Assembly: GCA_036897625.1 (NCBI GenBank)
Contig: JAYMTA010000607.1
Span: forward strand, 1 to 26,124
Reading direction: 5' to 3'
Source of the DNA: Pelargonium cotyledonis
Taxonomy: Eukaryota; Streptophyta; Magnoliopsida; Geraniales; Geraniaceae
Length of the DNA: 26,124 bases
Part shown: in pieces, positions 23,501 through 26,124 of the stretch
Layout: each line of letters begins with the position of its first letter
How positions within the stretch are numbered: the stretch's first letter is position 1
Program-made: the position numbers and the translations under genes
The notes under the pieces: generated by a model
What the model was told of the DNA's origin: nothing
What the model saw: the letters and a program-made list of their open reading frames with translations, nothing else
Databases searched by the model: none

Positions 23501-23812
23501 GAAGACGTCAAAGAGGGTGAAGCAGATGACGACGAAGGGCTTCCGGTATATCCATATGATCGTCTTCAGACAAATTCAGAAGATCCTGTCACAGAGATTG
23601 ATGTGACAAAGCGAGAGGTAATTAGCCGGAAAAGTGTGTGCCATTTTAGGTTTATGCAAATAAAGACGTTTTGATAAGTTGTTGAACCTTCCATGCAGAC
23701 TTATCTGTCATTGGAGGAGTTCAGAGAGAAATTTGGGATGGAAAAAGGTGCTTTCTATAAAATGCCTAAATGGAAACAGAACAAGCAGAAGATGGCCCTT
23801 CATTTATTCTGA
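11532..23812 (+). CDS. Villin, VLN4-like actin-bundling protein
   Basis: 22 coding exons: 11532-11587, 11798-11897, 13064-13132, 13225-13461, 13589-13766, 13847-13979, 14220-14382, 14486-14633, 14748-14848, 16094-16252, 18650-18712, 18805-18873, 18962-19099, 20031-20159, 21232-21379, 21527-21537, 21813-21953, 22236-22364, 22447-22512, 23004-23322, 23409-23617, 23699-23812. All phases agree; 2880 nt give 959 residues, as expected for plant villins. Six gelsolin repeats fill about residues 1-740 ([13 protein letters not shown] in G1, [18 protein letters not shown] in G4, [18 protein letters not shown] in G6). A basic, Ser/Pro-rich linker follows ([20 protein letters not shown]). The headpiece covers about 895-959 (YPYDRL, then [14 protein letters not shown], ending HLF). 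Plant villins bind and bundle F-actin in the cytosol, and the family is regulated by Ca2+ and phosphoinositides. The start is [12 protein letters not shown], with no upstream ATG in the adjoining 60-nt leader. Introns after exons 4 and 20 appear to use GC donors. Confidence 0.93.
13462..13588 (+). other. GC-AG intron of villin (intron 4)
   Basis: Exon 4 must end at ...GTA AAA GAG and exon 5 begins GTT CCT TTT, giving HVVHVKE-VPFARSS, the sequence expected in plant villins. The donor is GAG|GCAAGT, which matches the strong GC-donor consensus; the acceptor is CATGACAG. No GT donor near this point keeps the frame. Confidence 0.85.
14859..14878. repeat. (TG)n microsatellite next to a splice donor
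   Basis: Alternating T and G for about 20 bases, beginning only ten bases after the donor of villin intron 9 (GTGCTAATA). Intron 9 (14849-16093) otherwise holds no recognisable gene. Confidence 0.9.
16043..16093 (+). other. Possible alternative 51-nt 5' extension of villin exon 10
   Basis: The upstream acceptor ATATTTTCTAG (ending 16042) has a better pyrimidine tract than the acceptor GGGTGTGCAG (ending 16093) chosen from homology. Using it would add 17 in-frame residues ([17 protein letters not shown]) between G3 and G4, with no stop codon. Confidence 0.4.
16253..18649 (+). other. Villin intron 10 (2.4 kb), carrying a MITE
   Basis: The largest intron inside the coding part. The first 1.9 kb is AT-rich with no repeat structure I can define; the MITE at 18171-18418 lies near its 3' end. 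Small open frames in it look random. Confidence 0.75.
18171..18418. mobile_element. Stowaway-like MITE in villin intron 10
   Basis: The left end CTCTCTTTGTTTCAAAATGA matches the reverse complement of the right end, CTCCCTCTGTTCCAAAATGA, and both continue into AGTGT. Both ends are bordered by TA (18169-18170 and 18419-18420), the target-site duplication of Stowaway/Tc1-mariner elements. Length is 248 bp with no coding capacity. A short direct duplication of the left subterminal part (TCAAAATGAGTGTTCACTTT at about 18182 and 18216) is present. Confidence 0.85.
19138..19156. repeat. Alternating GC/CA tract in villin intron 13
   Basis: A GCGCGC run passes into CACACACACA with no interruption of purine-pyrimidine alternation over 19 bases. 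It lies about 40 bases after the donor of intron 13. Confidence 0.85.
19157..20030 (+). other. Rest of villin intron 13
   Basis: AT-rich intronic sequence with T-runs around 19800-19940. No gene, RNA or repeat could be defined. Confidence 0.6.
20240..20760. repeat. Degenerate tandem repeats in villin intron 14
   Basis: AAAAGCTTAAGCATACTCTA or a close variant occurs at 20321, 20434, 20533, 20653 and, partly, near 20700. The first four copies are 113, 99 and 120 bp apart. Most units also carry TGTGGGACTTTGTGATCAC, TGAGGGCCTTTTAAAT-AACT and CACGTCCCCTCACGTGAG phrases. This vocabulary is common in plant dispersed repeats. No coding content. Confidence 0.8.
21527..21537 (+). other. 11-nt villin microexon (exon 16)
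   Basis: GAAATCTGAAG between TCTACAG and GTGTGTATC. It supplies two bases to finish a Gly codon plus Asn-Leu-Lys, restoring the conserved SFSKGNLK-VKEVY join between G5 and G6. Without it, exon 15 (phase 1) would join exon 17 (phase 0) out of frame. Confidence 0.85.
23323..23408 (+). other. Probable GC-AG intron in the villin linker (intron 20)
   Basis: Exon 21 must be read in the frame GCT GTG AGC TTG, which needs a phase-1 upstream end. The only nearby fit is AGAG|GCATGC at 23322/23323. The GT donor at 23340 would be phase 0 and hits TGA at once. Retaining the 86-bp intron leads to TAA at 23349-23351. Confidence 0.6.
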
Positions 23813-24358
23813 GTGTCATTCGCGCACTCTCGGTGTCATTACTTTTTCTTCAGCACCCTGCAGTCTTGGTTGCAGGTGGAAGAAAGCCTGCTCGGAAACC
23901 TGTAATAATTCTAGCCTTGTTACATTGTCGTTTTAATGCGATGGATCAGAACTGGGAATCATTCTAATCTCACTTCCTTGTTTGTTCCTGCAGTGGGGGA
24001 TTGAATTGTTAGGAGGGAAAGGGACAGCATCAGTGCATTTTTAGCTGCTGCTTCTGCTCCCAAGAAGCCCGGTTTCGTCTATTTATCCATCCCCTGGTTT
24101 TTGAATGTCTAGGTTTTATTTCATTTTTTGGTATTCTTTATGGTCTCAGGTTTGTTATGAATTGCAATTTTGTTTCCCCTTCTATTTATTTTATTTTTCA
24201 AATGATTTTACATAGTGGAGCTGCAATTAGGTGGTTTGCTAATGCAGACTGTTTAGGTTGTATTGGTAACTAAGAGTGGAATAGTGTGTACAGCTGAGCT
24301 GAGTGTAAAAACCAGTCACTCCTTTATTTCATTGACATATAATAATAATGATAATATG
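23813..24358 (+). other. Villin 3' UTR and probable poly(A) region
   Basis: T-rich sequence after the TGA stop. AATAATAATGATAATATG at 24341-24358 is the best poly(A)-signal-like stretch. A possible 3' UTR intron (donor CCT|GTAATA near 23902, acceptor CCTGCAG near 23995) is compatible with sequence but unproven. Confidence 0.45.
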
Positions 24359-24534
24359 TGTTGATTTTCGCCAATTCGATTATATATGTATTTTTGTAGG
24401 GTAAATTCGATCAGAAAATTGGTAGAATTGATATTTTTTTTGTTTAGATTCAATTCGCAAGCACTAAGTCTACCCTTGTTAGGTTATTTCTTTTGTCCAC
24501 GATTAGTGTCATACAAATTAATGAATTTGTGATT

Positions 24535-24602
24535 GTTAACAGATCCAAGGTCACCCTGGCCCCAGTGATCTCACACACTAGGGTGACCTTAGTTCTGTTA
24601 AC
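24535..24602. repeat. Stem-loop with 23-bp arms
   Basis: The left arm 24535-24557 (GTTAACAGATCCAAGGTCAC plus CCT) pairs with 24580-24602, with only two mismatches in 23; the loop is 22 bases. It lies within a 123-codon minus-strand open frame (24821-24450) of unrecognised content. Such a hairpin may be transposon-derived or simply a local inverted duplication. Confidence 0.7.
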
Positions 24603-25020
24603 GTAGGGTGAGACCCGTAGAGAAGTAGGTCGTGCACAAGGTAACTTTACTACGTATGAGACGATCTTCCTTCCCATAACAAAGATGGTAGCGAAACTCG
24701 TTCGAGTCAATAAATTCCAAAGTGCCATAAGCTCTGCTTTTGTCACCAGACGAATAAGATAGTTTTCAGTAATTTCGGAAAATGAAAAAGGTACGGGCTC
24801 AGCATCAATAGAACCCTTCATCTTGATGGATCAACCCCTTAAAGACGTAAATCAATCCGAAAAAGAAAATGCATTGACCCAGGCGTCAAACCTGAGTAAC
24901 GTATGAACGAAAAAAGTTCGAAAGTCTACTCCAGTGAGATATCGATAAATCGCTAAAAGCTGAATCGGGCCTCCAGCATCAACTAGTTCGATCCACGCCC
25001 ATCAGGAGGCACTCTTGGTC
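24603..25020. other. Intergenic sequence without a recognised gene
   Basis: Mixed composition, GC-richer than the villin introns, which suggests repeat origin. The only longer open frame, on the minus strand across 24450-24821, matches no family I recognise. Confidence 0.4.
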
Positions 25021-25021
25021 A

Positions 25022-25161
25022 TGGGCCGTCGCTTCACGATGCAGACCAGCTGCTTCCTTCTCCCAATGGTCAGCCCACCAATATTCCACAACCCAATTTC
25101 TTGGGCCATGCGTACAAACAACCCACACTCCATCAACTTGGCCCACAAAACCCATGGGTTT
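25022..25161 (+). promoter_or_regulatory. Promoter-like cluster of TGGGCC/GGCCCA (site II) elements
   Basis: TGGGCC at 25022-25027 and 25102-25107, AGCCCA at 25072-25077 and GGCCCA at 25140-25145, followed by the perfect 14-bp palindrome AAACCCATGGGTTT at 25148-25161. Site II elements, bound by TCP factors, cluster in promoters of housekeeping and growth genes of plants. It could drive a plus-strand transcript starting before about 25400, although no protein could be recognised there. Confidence 0.4.
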
Positions 25162-25379
25162 ATTTGGTCTTGTAGGAAATTGAATAAAAAAATTATGTTC
25201 GATTTTGAATCAAAATTGTTGGATTTATTGAGTTTGATTTTGAATTTGATTCACGTGAGAAAATGCAATCAAATTTGTTCGGTTTGTTTTTGAATTACAT
25301 TTATGTGAAATTGAATCAACTGAGTTTTAGGTTTAATTTTGTCTCTAAAATACGAAGAACAGTTGAAAAACAGAAAACA

Positions 25380-26036
25380 TTAAATACAAGTGCAGTCTCT
25401 GGTCTCTGGTCTCTTCAAGAGGCTGAACCGCCTCCGGCGGTTTTGGCGACGGATTTTTATCCAAAATCACCCCAATCCAGTCTTCGTTTCTCCCATTATC
25501 CCGCCGTTCAACCACTCTTCAACCGCCGCTCTACCGCCTTGCTCCGTCCAGATCCACTCGCCGTATTCGTGCCGGTTTCGTATTCCATCCTCACCGACGT
25601 CGCTGTTGGAGTTCATTCGTTGTCGCTGGAACTTTCTACCGGTTTCGTATTCCATCCTTCTTTCGATCCGTTTTAGTTTTGTATGTTTTTTGTTTTCTTG
25701 TTTTAATAGTGGTCTTTCTTCCCGTATGGAAGTTTCTCCCATTGTTGAGTGTTGTTTTTATGTTGTTTTATTAGTTATTGTTCGGTACTGATGGGTGGTC
25801 TCTTTATCAACAAGGACTCAAGGATGGCATTCGGTTATCAATGTTATTGACAACATTTATGTTGTTGTTGTTATTCAAACTGGAACCCGCCTGCCTGTTG
25901 TAGCCGCTCCGGGTCTCGTGTTAGGATCAAGGGTCGTCAGGATATGGTTTGCTACTTCAGATTTGTTTATTGGGGGCCTGGTTTTGTTATTGGTATTGGT
26001 CACTTTCGAGAACTTATGATTCTCGTTGGTTTGGAA
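25380..26036 (+). other. Leader-like, unassigned sequence
   Basis: CT- and CCG-rich from about 25390 to 25670, then GT-rich to the CACTA end. Two overlapping open frames of 130-140 codons (25263-25676 and 25390-25791) and one of 74 codons (25795-26019) have compositions expected of an untranslated leader rather than of a conserved protein. It could be a 5' UTR, a first exon of a gene beyond the window, or transposon sequence. Confidence 0.3.
25572..25658. repeat. 20-bp direct repeat, 67-bp period
   Basis: CCGGTTTCGTATTCCATCCT occurs exactly at 25572-25591 and 25639-25658. The sequence between also has TCGCTGTTGGAGTTC and TCGCTGGAACTTTC as a looser repeat. Confidence 0.85.
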
Positions 26037-26124
26037 CACTACAAGAAAATGGTTATTAGCGACGGAATTTTTCGTCGCTAATACCCAAAATTCCCTCGCT
26101 AATAACCATCTGCGAAGGACAAGC
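26037..26124. mobile_element. Terminus of a CACTA (En/Spm-type) transposon, cut by window end
   Basis: CACTACAAGAAAATGG at 26037 is the typical terminal inverted repeat start of plant CACTA elements. Subterminal repeats follow at once: ATTAGCGACG (26055-26064) and its inverse CGTCGCTAAT (26073-26082) form a hairpin, and TCGCTAATAACCAT (26096-26109) is the exact inverse of 26049-26062. Such clustered short inverted motifs are where the TNPA-type protein binds in known family members. The rest of the element, including any transposase and the other end, lies outside. Confidence 0.88.

Noticed and set aside
24450-24821. 123-codon minus-strand frame
   Set aside because: No recognisable motif; a perfect-ended hairpin lies within it. 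It may be transposon-derived, but not supported as a gene.
25263-25791. Two overlapping 130-140-codon plus-strand frames
   Set aside because: Composition is that of CT/CCG-rich leader or repeat DNA, and the frames overlap in different registers without a preferred one.
1-26124. tRNA, rRNA, CRISPR array or bacterial-type operon
   Set aside because: No cloverleaf, rRNA-like block or regular spaced repeats were seen; the window is plainly nuclear plant DNA with spliceosomal introns.

Overview
The window reads as nuclear DNA of a flowering plant, most likely a eudicot. Genes are split by many AT-rich introns. The proteins recognised are plant-type: a purple acid phosphatase of the PAP29-like group, secreted defensin-like cysteine-rich peptides, and a villin of the VLN4 type. 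The spaces between genes hold typical plant transposon debris: a LINE RNase H tail, Stowaway-like MITEs and a CACTA terminus. An asterid such as a Lamiales species would fit, but I cannot prove that from sequence alone.

Layout. Positions 1-1837 are repeat-rich, with a LINE fragment on the minus strand (about 560-751) and a long inverted-repeat element (about 1296-1655). A three-exon PAP-like gene follows on the plus strand (1838-4559), with a MITE in its first intron. Convergent to it are two minus-strand, two-exon genes for defensin-like peptides (4768-5084 and 5683-6209). They have matching gene structure, cysteine spacing and TATA-box context. The stretch 6210-9340 has no recognisable gene. 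It holds degenerate tandem repeats (about 7164-8110) and a 326-bp segment between perfect 25-bp direct repeats.

About half of the window is one villin gene on the plus strand. A probable non-coding first exon ends near 9421, and 22 coding exons run from 11532 to 23812. The assembled frame stays open over 2880 nt and predicts 959 residues: six gelsolin repeats, a Ser-rich linker and a C-terminal headpiece. The gene has a GC-AG intron, a likely second GC donor in the linker, an 11-nt microexon and a possible in-frame alternative acceptor. Its introns carry a MITE and a tandem-repeat block.

Downstream (24341-26124) lie a perfect-ended stem-loop, a promoter-like cluster of TGGGCC elements, a transcribed-looking leader with no recognisable protein, and the end of a CACTA transposon that runs off the window.

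The genes do not form a pathway: phosphatase, secreted peptides and actin bundler are ordinary plant neighbours. The most distinctive part is the defensin-like pair. Each exon 1 is too short to stand out in an open-reading-frame scan, so the pair appears only after splicing by eye. All splice sites given are my own reading and have not been checked against transcripts.
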